From Liquorilactobacillus cacaonum DSM 21116 (lineage in GTDB: Bacteria > Bacillota > Bacilli > Lactobacillales > Lactobacillaceae), in NCBI RefSeq assembly GCF_001436735.1, contig NZ_AYZE01000015.1, positions 189,215 to 253,214 of the forward strand: a DNA stretch of 64,000 nt, in the 5' to 3' direction. This document shows positions 9,789 through 20,410 of this stretch, piece after piece; the first letter of the stretch is position 1; each line of letters begins with the position of its first letter. Under the pieces are notes generated by a model. The model saw only the letters and a list, made by a program, of their open reading frames with translations. It was not told the DNA's origin and made no database searches. The position numbers and the translations under genes are program-made.

Positions 9789-10877
9789 TTATTGTTTCTT
9801 GTCTTTTTTCTTTTTTAATACTTTCCATATCCATCTCAATACTGGGCGTCTTTCTGGACCCACCAACCCAATTGACTCAACGAACAATTCAAGTCCCAAA
9901 AGAGTCGCAATTGTCAATAATACTGAACCTAATACATTAGAAATAGGATAAAGTAACGATATCATTGAAAAAATAAGTGCTATCCCATATATCACAAGGA
10001 CAGTCTGCGTGTGTGTCAATCCCATCTCCATAAGTCTATGATGTAAATGATGTTTATCCGCTTGAGCAATTGGCTTTTTATTTAGGAATCTTCTTAATAC
10101 CGCAAAAACCGTATCTGTAATTGGAACACCAAGAATTATCATAGGTATAATTATTGTGATAAATGTTGCATTCTTTAAACCATATAGTGAAAAAGTGGCA
10201 ATCATAAATCCTATAAAAAGAGCACCAGTATCTCCTAAATATATTTTTGCCGGATGAAAATTATATGGTAAAAATCCTAATAACGCAGCTACTAACATGA
10301 AAATCCAAACTGAAACATATGTACTTGTAACTGTTAAAAAGAAAAAGCCAGTAATGCCTGTAGTAAACAAAGCAATCGCAGACACACCTGTTGCAAGACC
10401 ATCTAATCCGTCTATTAAGTTAACCGCATTTGTAATCGCCAAAATCCAAATTAACGTAATAGGCAAACTCAAGAGTCCCAAATTGAGCGTCCCCAAAAAA
10501 GGAAGCGTCAAAGTTGTCATTCTAATATTTGCAAAAAAATAAATTACCAACCCCGCACATGTTATTCCAAATATCTTTTGCTTAGGTGTTAGTTCAAAAA
10601 CATCATCGAGTACACCTGTCAATATTATTACACATTCAGCTGCTAGTAATGGCCAAAACTGACTACTTGGATACTCTTTTCTGAGAAAGAAAATGTTTGT
10701 CAAATTAAAGGCAATAAAAATTGCAAGTCCACCCATTGTCGGCATTGGGGTTTTATTGACACGCCTAGCATTTGGATTATCAACCGCACCTATCTTAAAT
10801 GCTAACTTTCTGATGATTGGTGTCAAAAAAAATGAAAATGCCAGTGTTGCCAAAAAAGACGCAACAACTATATACAT
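9789..10877 (-). CDS. tagO: Undecaprenyl-phosphate GlcNAc-1-phosphate transferase TagO
   Basis: Transfers GlcNAc-1-phosphate from UDP-GlcNAc to undecaprenyl phosphate, the first step of wall teichoic acid and some wall polysaccharides. The 362-aa protein has about 10-11 membrane segments and the MraY/WecA-family motifs: VNKTPMPTMGG, the DD pair in ILTGVLDDVFELTPKQK, NAVNLIDGLDGLATG, IYLGDTGALFIGF, and the histidine loop ADKHHLHHRLMEMG. Not cotranscribed with its neighbours. An extended -10 (TGCTATAAT) lies at 10957-10965. Confidence 0.94.
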   Translation of the reverse strand: MYIVVASFLATLAFSFFLTPIIRKLAFKIGAVDNPNARRVNKTPMPTMGGLAIFIAFNLTNIFFLRKEYPSSQFWPLLAAECVIILTGVLDDVFELTPKQKIFGITCAGLVIYFFANIRMTTLTLPFLGTLNLGLLSLPITLIWILAITNAVNLIDGLDGLATGVSAIALFTTGITGFFFLTVTSTYVSVWIFMLVAALLGFLPYNFHPAKIYLGDTGALFIGFMIATFSLYGLKNATFITIIIPMIILGVPITDTVFAVLRRFLNKKPIAQADKHHLHHRLMEMGLTHTQTVLVIYGIALIFSMISLLYPISNVLGSVLLTIATLLGLELFVESIGLVGPERRPVLRWIWKVLKKKKDKKQ

Positions 10878-10956
10878 ACGCCGTCCTCTTTCTTTTTCTT
10901 CAATAAATTAAAGAAGAGCTTAATTATTCTACTAATTTACAAACTAGTCATCTAGC

Positions 10957-10965
10957 ATTATAGCA
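10957..10965 (-). promoter_or_regulatory. Putative extended -10 promoter of tagO
   Basis: TGC-TATAAT on the minus strand, about 80 nt upstream of the tagO ATG and in the gap after kimA. No good -35 is visible, which is usual for extended -10 promoters. Confidence 0.45.
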
Positions 10966-10998
10966 TAAACTCTAGTTACTTTATAGAATCCCTATACT

Positions 10999-12828
10999 TT
11001 ACTTCTTTAAATGATAACTATATGTTGCCACAATAATATTTTCTCTAGAATTCAAAACAGCACGTAATCTCAAACTTGTTTGATTATGCAAAATATTCTG
11101 CCACGGCTTTCTTGGAACAAATTGTGGCACTAAAACTGTCATCGAAAAGTTTTTTTCTGAAGAATTTTTTGCAATCACATCACAAAAACGCAATACTGGT
11201 GCAGCAACTGATCGATATGAAGAATGTAAATCCACAAAACGCACATCCGGAAATGATTCTTTAAATTCCTTAGCAGTTTCATGCTCTTTTTTGGGATTTT
11301 CATCAAAAGAAACATGCATCGCTATCACATAATCACCGATTGATCTAGCGTAGTTAATCGCACCTGTCGTTACATGTGTTACAGAACTTACAAGCACAAT
11401 AACAGTTGAACCATTATAATCATGTAAGGCTGCTTCTTCACTCAAACGCAATTGTGATGCGACCATTATATAGTGTGCATGAATTTTTCGAAACGCAAAC
11501 AAGAGTACTGGCATGATTATTAAATATGGCCAAACATTTTGAAAATGTAATAAAAATAAAAATACGACTAAAAGAAAAGATATGGTCGTTCCTAAAAGGT
11601 TCACAAGCGAATTTAAAATCCAATTTTTGCCTCTTTCCCTAATCCAATGAATTATCATTCCTGATTGTGAAAGTGTGAACGGTACAAAAACACCTACTGC
11701 ATATAATGGAATAAGTAAATTAGTTTGTCCATCAAAAATAAAAATTAGCACAATTGCACCTATAGCTAATGAAATAATCCCATTAGAATAGGCTAACCGA
11801 TCTCCTTTATCCATATACATATGGGGCATAAACTTATCTTTAGCCAAATTGTATGCCAAAATAGGAAATGCAGAAAATCCTGTATTGGCAGCAACAGCAA
11901 GAATCATAGCTGTTGAGAACTGTAATAGATAATAAAAAATACCCTTTCCAAAAACAGCCATCCCAATTTGTGATAAAACTGTTTCTTTACTATTTGGAAG
12001 CACACCTAAATAGTAGCTTAAAAAAGTCACGCCAGAGAAAAAAACACCAAGAATCAGTGCCATTAAAGCTAATGTATTAGCTGCGTTTTTTCTTTTAGGC
12101 TTTTTGAAATTAGGAACAGCATTACTAATTGCTTCAACACCCGTTAAAGACGATGACCCTGCCGAAAAAGCCTTGAGAAATAAAATTATAGACATCCCAG
12201 GGACCACTCCACCGATAGGAGATGCTGCATTATATTGAATTTTATTTGTAGCAATATTAAAAAGGCCCCATATAAGCATTGAAATTAAAATTGTAATAAA
12301 TAAATAAACTGGAAACGTCAAAAAAGAAGCGGATTCCCGCATACCACGTAAATTTAGTGTCATAATAAACAAAACAATCACAATCGAAATTCCAATACTA
12401 TGCGCACGTAGGTAAGGAATCGCAGATGTAATTGCCTCAGTTCCTGAAGTCACAGAAACAGCAACAGTCAACATATAGTCTACTAACAAGGACCCACCCG
12501 CAACTAAGCCTACTGGGGTTCCCCAATTTTTTGTAGCAACTACATAGGCACCTCCACCTGATGGATACGCATGAATTATTTGTCTGTACGATAAAGTTAT
12601 TGCAAATAATAAAACAAGGACAATCCCAGCAGCAGGAAGTGCATACCATGTTGCTGCCGCCGATAAGACAACTAAAACAGCAGTAATTTGCTCTGTTCCA
12701 TATGCAACAGACGACAATGCATCAGATGACAAAAGCGCCAATGCCTTAAATTTCGTCAGTTGTTGATTTCCTTCATCCGAAGTTTTTAATGGTTTACCTA
12801 TTAATAACCGTTTTAAATAACGCCACAT
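10999..12828 (-). CDS. kimA: APC-family potassium importer KimA (YdaO type)
   Basis: High-affinity potassium/proton symporter of the KUP-like APC family. The 609-aa length, the opening RLLIGKPLKTSDEGNQQLTK and the block LALLSSDALSSVAYGTEQI match Bacillus KimA closely. There are about 12 membrane segments (up to residue 450) and a C-terminal cytoplasmic domain of some 150 residues (from about 460, GSTVIVLVSSVTHVTTGAI). In Bacillus, KimA is inhibited by c-di-AMP, and its gene is controlled by a ydaO riboswitch. I do not recognise that riboswitch in the 350 nt upstream here. The c-di-AMP receptor DarA is encoded at 35 kb. Confidence 0.9.
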   Translation of the reverse strand: MWRYLKRLLIGKPLKTSDEGNQQLTKFKALALLSSDALSSVAYGTEQITAVLVVLSAAATWYALPAAGIVLVLLFAITLSYRQIIHAYPSGGGAYVVATKNWGTPVGLVAGGSLLVDYMLTVAVSVTSGTEAITSAIPYLRAHSIGISIVIVLFIMTLNLRGMRESASFLTFPVYLFITILISMLIWGLFNIATNKIQYNAASPIGGVVPGMSIILFLKAFSAGSSSLTGVEAISNAVPNFKKPKRKNAANTLALMALILGVFFSGVTFLSYYLGVLPNSKETVLSQIGMAVFGKGIFYYLLQFSTAMILAVAANTGFSAFPILAYNLAKDKFMPHMYMDKGDRLAYSNGIISLAIGAIVLIFIFDGQTNLLIPLYAVGVFVPFTLSQSGMIIHWIRERGKNWILNSLVNLLGTTISFLLVVFLFLLHFQNVWPYLIIMPVLLFAFRKIHAHYIMVASQLRLSEEAALHDYNGSTVIVLVSSVTHVTTGAINYARSIGDYVIAMHVSFDENPKKEHETAKEFKESFPDVRFVDLHSSYRSVAAPVLRFCDVIAKNSSEKNFSMTVLVPQFVPRKPWQNILHNQTSLRLRAVLNSRENIIVATYSYHLKK

Positions 12829-13172
12829 TTAATTTCCCCTCTTCAATGAGCAAGATAATTTATAATAGAGCTGATCCAGTAACAAGTATTAATCTTGTTC
12901 AATTTAATTACGATAAACAAATACAATTCATCTGGCAAAAATCTTTATTATCTTTGAAATATTTATAATAAATAAACTCAACATAATATTAAATTTTTAC
13001 TAGCTCAACTCAAATTTTCATCCTTTCTAAATAATTTATCACATTTTACACTTACATACATCTCAAATAACAGAACCAATTTAATTCAAATCACTTCGTT
13101 ATATTCATTTTTTTATAAATTACTAAATTAGTGTTCATCAAATATTGCCCCTCGGTATTTTAGAATTATATT
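12829..13172. other. AT-rich intergenic region upstream of kimA
   Basis: No credible reading frame. One inverted repeat, AACAAG-TATTAAT-CTTGTT at 12881-12899, lies about 55-70 nt upstream of the kimA ATG and could be an operator or promoter-associated site. The rest is AT-rich without recognisable structure. Confidence 0.5.
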
Positions 13173-13180
13173 CTCTAAAG
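13173..13180. repeat. Left target-site duplication of the IS6-like miniature element
   Basis: CTCTAAAG directly before the left terminal repeat, identical to 13435-13442 directly after the right one. Eight bases is the length IS6-family transposases generate. Confidence 0.85.
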
Positions 13181-13434
13181 GGTTCTGGTGCAAAAATTCT
13201 CAGATAACTCTATTTCGAGTATAATTAGCCTAAAAAGCGGGGTAGCTATGATGAAAAATTATTTTAAAGGGCGGCATTGAGATAATGCACCAATTACATA
13301 AAAAAAGCCAAAGGGCGCCTAATCTCTTTGGCTTTTCGTCATCACAAACGTTGAACAAATTATTAGTTGGCTAACTACATAGCTTTTATCACTCTGGGTT
13401 AATATGGATAATTTATTATTTTTGCACCAGAACC
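13181..13434. mobile_element. IS6-family-derived miniature element (254 bp, transposase deleted)
   Basis: Terminal inverted repeats GGTTCTGGTGCAAAAAT (left, from 13181) and its complement (ending 13434) bound 254 bp, flanked by the perfect 8-bp duplication CTCTAAAG. The repeat resembles that of IS6-family elements such as ISS1, IS257 and IS1216. Inside, ATG at 13251 opens a 9-codon frame reading MKNYFKGRH before a stop. This matches the N-terminus of IS6 transposases, so the unit is an internally deleted IS6 copy. A hairpin with arms AAAAGCCAAAG and CTTTGGCTTTT lies at about 13303-13337 and may stop transcription both ways. It sits between the groEL terminator and kimA. Any movement would need a transposase in trans. 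Confidence 0.85.
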
Positions 13435-13442
13435 CTCTAAAG
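13435..13442. repeat. Right target-site duplication of the IS6-like miniature element
   Basis: CTCTAAAG immediately after the right inverted repeat, an exact copy of 13173-13180. Confidence 0.85.
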
Positions 13443-13448
13443 TACATT

Positions 13449-13490
13449 AAAAAAGAAACTAAGCCAAAATTAAGTTTTGACTTAGTTTCT
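13449..13490 (-). terminator. Terminator of groESL
   Basis: Arms AGAAACTAAG (13454-13463) and CTTAGTTTCT (13481-13490), extended inward by A/T pairs, with a T run on the minus strand. It is 45 nt past the groEL stop. The IS6-like element inserted just beyond it. Confidence 0.85.
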
Positions 13491-13533
13491 CTCTAATTAG
13501 AACTTAAACAAAGACACGTACCGTGTACTTTAA

Positions 13534-15168
<1,635 letters not shown>

Positions 15169-15191
15169 TCATAGTCAATTTTAATAAAATG

Positions 15192-15476
15192 TTAGTCTAC
15201 AATCGCAACAATATCTTTTTCATGTACAACCAAATAATCTTTTTCTGCGTATTTGACTTCTGTGCCAGCATATTTATCAAATAAAATGGTATCACCGACT
15301 TCAACTGATAAAGCAACCTTTTCGCCGTTATCTAAAACTCGGCCTGTCCCAACAGCAATTACATTCCCTGTTTGGGGTTTTTCTTGTGCATTGCTTGCAA
15401 TCACAATCCCGCCAACATTTTGTTCCTCATCTTTTTGAACTTCTAAAATAACACGATCTCCTAAAGGTTTAAGCAC
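15192..15476 (-). CDS. groES: Co-chaperonin GroES (10 kDa)
   Basis: Lid of the GroEL chamber. The protein is 94 aa starting at GTG 15474-15476 ([13 protein letters not shown]), with TTGGAGG 8 nt upstream. The mobile-loop region around [18 protein letters not shown] and the end [16 protein letters not shown] are canonical. The frame is open further upstream, but that part contains the CIRCE operator and is not coding. First gene of the groESL operon. Confidence 0.97.
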   Translation of the reverse strand: MLKPLGDRVILEVQKDEEQNVGGIVIASNAQEKPQTGNVIAVGTGRVLDNGEKVALSVEVGDTILFDKYAGTEVKYAEKDYLVVHEKDIVAIVD

Positions 15477-15504
15477 TGTGTATCCCTCCAATATTGTTTT
15501 GCTT

Positions 15505-15531
15505 TTAGCACTCAATCTTATTAAGTGCTAA
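15505..15531 (-). promoter_or_regulatory. CIRCE operator 1 (HrcA site) at groES
   Basis: TTAGCACTC-N9-AAGTGCTAA, one mismatch from the consensus TTAGCACTC-N9-GAGTGCTAA. It lies just downstream of the groE -10, near the transcription start, the usual position for HrcA repression of groESL. Confidence 0.95.
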
Positions 15532-15542
15532 TTACAACTATT

Positions 15543-15571
15543 ACTATAATCAATCTTTCTACAAAATGCAA
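15543..15571 (-). promoter_or_regulatory. groESL promoter
   Basis: -35 TTGCAT (15566-15571) and -10 TATAGT (15543-15548) on the minus strand, spaced 17 nt. CIRCE 1 follows directly, so a bound repressor would block transcription. Confidence 0.85.
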
Positions 15572-15576
15572 GTAAT

Positions 15577-15603
15577 TTATCACTCTTACACTGAGAGTGC
15601 TAA
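15577..15603 (+). promoter_or_regulatory. CIRCE operator 2, between groES and the CPBP gene
   Basis: TTATCACTC-N9-GAGTGCTAA, one mismatch from consensus. It lies upstream of the groE -35 and 50 nt before the divergent CPBP gene, so HrcA may control both directions. A -10-like TATACT for the plus strand occurs at about 15615-15620. Confidence 0.9.
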
Positions 15604-15652
15604 TTATAATATGCTATACTATAAGTATCATTTAAAACGAATGGAGCCTCTT

Positions 15653-16285
15653 ATGAATATTCGCAGAAATTCTTTATTTTTATTGCTAACTTATTTAATT
15701 GTCATGTTATTTTCAAGTAGTTTATTTTCAATAATAAAAGACAGTATGCTTTCCTTTACTTCAGTTATTTTTGTCAGTATTTTTGGTGCTTTTTTAATGT
15801 TTTTTATTAATAAAAAAGTTCCTTTTGAAAATTATATTGAATTAGGAAATAAAAGCCTTAAAAAAAGCTTACTTTATGGTATCTTTGGTGTTGCTCTAGT
15901 GTTTGTTGTTCAAGAACTCACACTGCTAGTTGATACTTATTTGTTGCATCAATCAACCTTTTCCGAAAACACAAATCAAATATTAACTATTCTCACTCAT
16001 TATCCCTACTACCTCCTATATGTGATTATAGCTGCCCCAATAATGGAAGAATTCATTTTTCGCAAAGTCTTTTTTGGTAACTTATCTACAATTATAAAAC
16101 CTGGTGGTGCCGCTATTTTTTCAAGTATCTTATTTAGTGTTGCTCACGCAGATGGCCATTATCTAACTTATTCATGTCTTGGACTTACGTTATCCTATAT
16201 CTACTATAAATCGCATGACATTAAGGCACCAATTATAACTCACTCGCTTATGAATCTCATTATTATACTTACACAAATAAAATAA
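15653..16285 (+). CDS. CPBP-family intramembrane glutamic protease
   Basis: Membrane protease of the CAAX prenyl protease-like (Abi/CPBP) family; in Gram-positives some members confer bacteriocin self-immunity or process membrane proteins. The 210-aa product has about 6-7 membrane segments, the catalytic EExxxR motif (PIMEEFIFRKVFF, about residue 140), a conserved FSVAHAD motif, and a final motif 4-type H/N region (ITHSLMNLIIIL). The start is MNIRRNSLFLLL at 15653 with TGGAG 6 nt upstream; an upstream extension would run through the CIRCE site. The shared CIRCE region suggests heat-stress control. Substrate unknown. Confidence 0.88.
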   Translation: MNIRRNSLFLLLTYLIVMLFSSSLFSIIKDSMLSFTSVIFVSIFGAFLMFFINKKVPFENYIELGNKSLKKSLLYGIFGVALVFVVQELTLLVDTYLLHQSTFSENTNQILTILTHYPYYLLYVIIAAPIMEEFIFRKVFFGNLSTIIKPGGAAIFSSILFSVAHADGHYLTYSCLGLTLSYIYYKSHDIKAPIITHSLMNLIIILTQIK

Positions 16286-16323
16286 AAAAGGAGCAGGCCA
16301 AAAGTGAATTTACCCTAACTCCT
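16284..16323. terminator. Weak bidirectional hairpin between the CPBP gene and rex
   Basis: Imperfect hairpin AGGAG(CAGG)...(CCTAA)CTCCT at 16289-16323. Six T follow on the minus strand and a T-rich tract on the plus strand. It could terminate both convergent genes, though rex ends 150 nt away. Confidence 0.45.
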
Positions 16324-16474
16324 AATTTATTTTGTGCAAGCATGCTCTGAAATTCAAATTCCTTCATGAATAAACTTTGAACTTGCATCGCTTAAAAAAT
16401 ATAATATATTGTTTTCCAAAAAATTTCATAATTAGTCTACCAAAATATCTACTCTGACATGTTTCTTTTGTGAA

Positions 16475-17128
16475 TCAATCTAACGTTTGCTCATCCTCAA
16501 CACCAAATTTATTTAGAAAATAAATCAATGTTTGTAACTCATTTGTTAAATCAACATTTTGAACCCTAACGGTACTAGGCACAGTAATTCTAAGTGGTGT
16601 AAAATTAAGTATACCTTTGATTCCTACAGCCACAAGTTCATCTGTAACTGCCTGTGCAACAGTTGAAGGAACTGTTAGAATTACAATTTCAATTTGTTGA
16701 ACCGTCAACTGTTCCTTCATATCTGACATATCGTATACAGGAACGCTACTTTGGATGGTACCTGTAATATCTTGATTAATATCAAAAGCTGCACTTATAC
16801 GAACATTATTACTTTGGTGAAAATTATAATTTAAAAGAGCGTGGCCTAAGTTTCCAACCCCTATTAAAGCTACATTTGTCAGTTGATCTTGATTTAAAGT
16901 CTTTTTAAAAAAGGCAAGTAAGTTCTCAACATCGTAGCCATAGCCTCTCTTACCAAGGGCACCAAAATATGAAAAGTCTCTTCTAATAGTCGCAGAATCA
17001 ACTTTGACGGCATCAGCAAGTTCGGTTGAAGAAACTCTTTTCTTACCAGCATCTGCTAGAAAATGTAAATATCGATAATAGATTGGCAGTCTTTTGGCTG
17101 TCGCGTGAGGAATTTTTGATGTTACCAT
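16475..17128 (-). CDS. rex: Redox-sensing transcriptional repressor Rex
   Basis: Senses the NADH/NAD+ ratio and represses fermentation and respiration genes when NADH is low. The 217-aa protein has an N-terminal winged helix (1-80, [13 protein letters not shown] and [14 protein letters not shown]) and a Rossmann NAD(H) domain with [12 protein letters not shown]. The start has AAAGGAG 7 nt upstream. TTGTGAA/TTCACAA half sites lie in the gap to the divergent ydiF gene and may serve autoregulation. The rex-ydiF-tsaD neighbourhood matches Bacillus (ydiH, ydiF, ydiE). Confidence 0.96.
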   Translation of the reverse strand: MVTSKIPHATAKRLPIYYRYLHFLADAGKKRVSSTELADAVKVDSATIRRDFSYFGALGKRGYGYDVENLLAFFKKTLNQDQLTNVALIGVGNLGHALLNYNFHQSNNVRISAAFDINQDITGTIQSSVPVYDMSDMKEQLTVQQIEIVILTVPSTVAQAVTDELVAVGIKGILNFTPLRITVPSTVRVQNVDLTNELQTLIYFLNKFGVEDEQTLD

Positions 17129-17183
17129 AATTGGCTCCTTTCGCTAATACATGATTCTATCTTTTAGCAGTATAACACATTCC

Positions 17184-17321
17184 TTGTGAAAACAATGACT
17201 TAAAGAACTTCACAAAAGAGAATGTTGTACACTACATTTTACCGTATTTATGCTACACTAAATTACATTCACATGCAATAGGCTCTATAGGTTACTTAAC
17301 AAAATTCACAAAGTTTGTGAA
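17184..17321. promoter_or_regulatory. Rex-type half sites in the rex-ydiF gap
   Basis: TTGTGAA at 17184-17190 and TTCACAA at 17209-17215 (18 nt apart), then TTCACAA-AGT-TTGTGAA at 17305-17321. The half sites match the Rex consensus TTGTGAA-N4-TTCACAA, but the second pair is inverted in order and the first is too widely spaced. Function is therefore uncertain. Confidence 0.45.
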
Positions 17322-17356
17322 AAAAACAATGCTATTCTTATTTAAGAGGTGATTTT

Positions 17357-19291
17357 ATGATTTTACTTCAAGTCCAAAATGTGGCACGTCTTTTTGGAAG
17401 TGATGTTCTTTTTGAAAAAGCTAATATGGATGTTCAAGAAAATTCACGAATTGCACTAGTTGGCCGGAATGGTGTTGGTAAATCAACACTAATCAAAATG
17501 ATTATGGGTATTCAAACACCAGATAATGGTCAGATAACTAAAAATAAAAATCTAACAATTGGTTATCTCGCCCAAGATAACGGTCTTAATTCTTCTAATA
17601 GTATTTATGATGAGATGCTTACCATTTTTGAAAATTTAAAGACCATGGAAGCTAATTTACACTCTCTTGAAAATGAAATTGCTAGTTTTCATAATTTTGA
17701 TACTTCACAGCAAAAATATGAGACTTTATTAAATAATTATGACCAATTATTACATAATTTTAGAGAAGCCAATGGCTATGGCTACGAATCTGAAATTCGG
17801 GCTGTGCTTCATGGCTTCAAATTCTATCAACAAGACTACAATACTCTTATTAACACACTTTCTGGTGGTCAAAAAACTAGACTAGCTCTTGCTAAATTGC
17901 TACTAGAAAAAAATGATTTACTAATTCTTGATGAACCTACTAATCATCTGGATATACAAACATTAAGTTGGTTAGAAAATTACCTCCAATCTTATTCTGG
18001 TGCACTCTTGATAATTTCTCATGATCGTTATTTTCTTGATAAAGTCGCTAACGAAATCTACGAGTTAACACCAAATGGAACGGAACACTATCAAGGAAAT
18101 TACTCATTTTATATTGAAGAAAAAAATATCCGATTTCAACATGAAGTAAAGCAATTCGAAAAACAACAAGAAAAAATTGAAAAGCTTGAAGATTTTGTTT
18201 CACGTAATATTGTACGAGCATCTACGACTAAAAGAGCACAAAGTAGAAGAAAACAGCTGGAGAAAATTAATCGTATTGCTCGTCCAATTGGTAAACAACA
18301 AGGTCCTCATTTTCATTTCAGTTCAAATCAACAAAGTGGCAATATTGTTTTGCGCGTAAGTGACGCCTTTATTGGATATAACACAAAAATATCTGGCCCC
18401 ATTAACATTGATCTTAGAAAACAACAAATGATGGCGGTTGTCGGTAGTAATGGAGTTGGTAAATCAACATTGCTGAAAAGCATCCTTGGTAAGATTCCTC
18501 TACTTGATGGCAAATATTCATTTGGAGCAAACGTTAAGACTGGCTATTATGATCAAGAATTTAAAAATCTGCATCCGAATAAATCAGTTTTGAATGAACT
18601 TTGGGATGAGCATCCTACTACAGCCGAAAAAGATATTAGATCTATCTTAGGTAGTTTTCTCTTTTCTGGTGAAGATGTTAAAAAAACTGTACACAACCTT
18701 TCTGGTGGAGAAAAAGCTCGTTTATTACTAACTAAACTTGCCTTTAATCATGATAATTTTTTGATTTTTGATGAACCAACTAATCATTTAGATATAGATA
18801 GCAAAGAAGTACTTGAAACAGCACTACTAGAATTCGATGGAACTGTCTTATTCATCTCGCATGATCGCTACTTTATCAATAAAGTAGCAACTAGTGTTCT
18901 TGAAATATCTGAGCATGGTAGTCAACTTTATTTAGGTGATTATGACTATTATATTGACAAAAAAGAAGAGCAACTTTTACTTGCACAAGAAAATAATCAA
19001 AATGAACTCACCGTCGTCAAAATGGCAGAAAAAACGGACTATCAATTAAATAAAGATCAACAACGAAAAAAAAGAAAATTACAGCGTGAAATTGTGGAAA
19101 TTGAAAATCAGCTTGAAAATCTTAGTACACAAGAAGAAGAAATTCAAAAACAAATGATAATTCCAGATATTTATACTAATTTAGAAAAAAGTACCGAATT
19201 ACAGACATCTTTAAAAACTATCCAAGGTAAGATTTCTGTCTTAGAGGACTCTTGGGAGAAAAAAAGTATGGAGCTTGAATATCTAAACTAG
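17357..19291 (+). CDS. ydiF: ABC-F family ATPase, YdiF type
   Basis: Soluble tandem ABC ATPase without membrane segments; ABC-F proteins act on the ribosome in translation. The 644-aa protein has two nucleotide-binding domains: Walker A GRNGVGKST and GSNGVGKST, signatures LSGGQKTR and LSGGEKAR, and two DEPTNHLDI Walker B motifs. Between them lies the P-site tRNA interaction linker (about 240-310), and a charged coiled coil forms the C-terminus (about 545-640). Position next to rex and tsaD fits Bacillus YdiF rather than an antibiotic-resistance ABC-F. Transcribed divergently from rex. Confidence 0.93.
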   Translation: MILLQVQNVARLFGSDVLFEKANMDVQENSRIALVGRNGVGKSTLIKMIMGIQTPDNGQITKNKNLTIGYLAQDNGLNSSNSIYDEMLTIFENLKTMEANLHSLENEIASFHNFDTSQQKYETLLNNYDQLLHNFREANGYGYESEIRAVLHGFKFYQQDYNTLINTLSGGQKTRLALAKLLLEKNDLLILDEPTNHLDIQTLSWLENYLQSYSGALLIISHDRYFLDKVANEIYELTPNGTEHYQGNYSFYIEEKNIRFQHEVKQFEKQQEKIEKLEDFVSRNIVRASTTKRAQSRRKQLEKINRIARPIGKQQGPHFHFSSNQQSGNIVLRVSDAFIGYNTKISGPINIDLRKQQMMAVVGSNGVGKSTLLKSILGKIPLLDGKYSFGANVKTGYYDQEFKNLHPNKSVLNELWDEHPTTAEKDIRSILGSFLFSGEDVKKTVHNLSGGEKARLLLTKLAFNHDNFLIFDEPTNHLDIDSKEVLETALLEFDGTVLFISHDRYFINKVATSVLEISEHGSQLYLGDYDYYIDKKEEQLLLAQENNQNELTVVKMAEKTDYQLNKDQQRKKRKLQREIVEIENQLENLSTQEEEIQKQMIIPDIYTNLEKSTELQTSLKTIQGKISVLEDSWEKKSMELEYLN

Positions 19292-19301
19292 TAACATATA
19301 T

Positions 19302-19347
19302 AAAACAAGAGGCTCGGGAATAATAACTTCCCAGCCTCTTGTTTTTT
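19302..19347. terminator. Bidirectional terminator between ydiF and tsaD
   Basis: Arms AACAAGAGGCTCGGGAA and CTTCCCAGCCTCTTG, with A and T runs outside on both sides, serving the two convergent genes. Confidence 0.9.
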
Positions 19348-19378
19348 CCATCTAATTTCATTTTTCTCTTCTGTATTC

Positions 19379-20410
19379 TTAAATCCACTCAAATTCTAAG
19401 CTAGGATCCGCATTTAATGATAAATCTGCACTCTCGCCATTTTTCCAAGCTACAAATCCAGCAGCACCAATCATCGCCGCATTATCTCCACATAAATTCA
19501 ATGGAGCTTTTAGCAATTCAATTCCTGAATATTTACCTATCAATTCATCTAATCCGTCTCTTAATCCTTGATTAGCAGCAACACCACCAGCTAGAATCAA
19601 CTGCTTAACAGAAAAGTCATTAAGTGCACGTTCTGTTTTGTAAACCAAAACATCCACTACACTTTGTTGAAAACTTGCAGCCAAGTCATTAACATTAAGT
19701 TTCTCATTAACTTGTTCGGCATGATGTACAGTATTGATAAAAGCACTTTTAAGGCCACTAAAACTAAAATCAAAGTTTTCTTCTTTCATCATTGCCCGTG
19801 GAAATGCAAATGTATCCGCGCCTTCATGTGCCATCTCATCAATATTTTTCCCAGCAGGATACTTTAGCCCTAATACTCGCCCTATCTTGTCATAAGCTTC
19901 TCCAGCAGCATCGTCTCGAGTTTCGCCAATAATTTGATAACTATTTTCTCTTGCCATGTAAACAAGTTCAGTATGCCCACCTGAAACTAATAAAGCAATT
20001 GCCGGAAACTTAATCTCACTTTTAAACCTTGCAGCATAGATATGTCCTGCCATGTGATTAACGGGAATTAAGGGTAAATTGTGTGCATATGCGACAACTT
20101 TAGCACTAGCGACTCCTACCAATAAAGCCCCCACCAAACCAGGACCATATGTTACTGCAACAGCACTAAGGTCATTGTATGTCACTTTAGCTTCTTCCAT
20201 TGCATCAGCTAAACATAGCGTTACTTGTTCAATATGGTGTCGGCTTGCAACTTCTGGTACGACCCCCCCGAATCTTTTATGGCTCTTAACTTGTGTTGCA
20301 ACAACATTCGACAAAATTTTATTGCCATCTTCAATAACTGCAACACTTGTCTCATCACAACTAGATTCAAATGCCAAAATTAATTCTCTTTTTTTCTCAC
20401 CATTACCCAT
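19379..20410 (-). CDS. tsaD: tRNA N6-threonylcarbamoyladenosine synthase subunit TsaD
   Basis: With TsaB and TsaE, transfers threonylcarbamoyl to A37 of ANN-decoding tRNAs. The 343-aa protein belongs to the ASKHA fold: [14 protein letters not shown] at the start, the metal-binding HMAGH motif, and SGGHTEL. The start at 20410 has GAAGGA 8-9 nt upstream and overlaps the end of rimI by 8 nt. Operon order tsaB-rimI-tsaD is typical of Firmicutes. Confidence 0.97.
   Translation of the reverse strand: MGNGEKKRELILAFESSCDETSVAVIEDGNKILSNVVATQVKSHKRFGGVVPEVASRHHIEQVTLCLADAMEEAKVTYNDLSAVAVTYGPGLVGALLVGVASAKVVAYAHNLPLIPVNHMAGHIYAARFKSEIKFPAIALLVSGGHTELVYMARENSYQIIGETRDDAAGEAYDKIGRVLGLKYPAGKNIDEMAHEGADTFAFPRAMMKEENFDFSFSGLKSAFINTVHHAEQVNEKLNVNDLAASFQQSVVDVLVYKTERALNDFSVKQLILAGGVAANQGLRDGLDELIGKYSGIELLKAPLNLCGDNAAMIGAAGFVAWKNGESADLSLNADPSLEFEWI

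Noticed and set aside
13062-13080. GGTTCTGTT on the minus strand as a second IS6 terminal repeat near kimA
   Set aside because: Only nine bases match, with no partner repeat or target duplication; probably chance.
12829-13172. ydaO-type c-di-AMP riboswitch upstream of kimA
   Set aside because: None of the conserved sequence blocks of that riboswitch was recognised on the minus strand.
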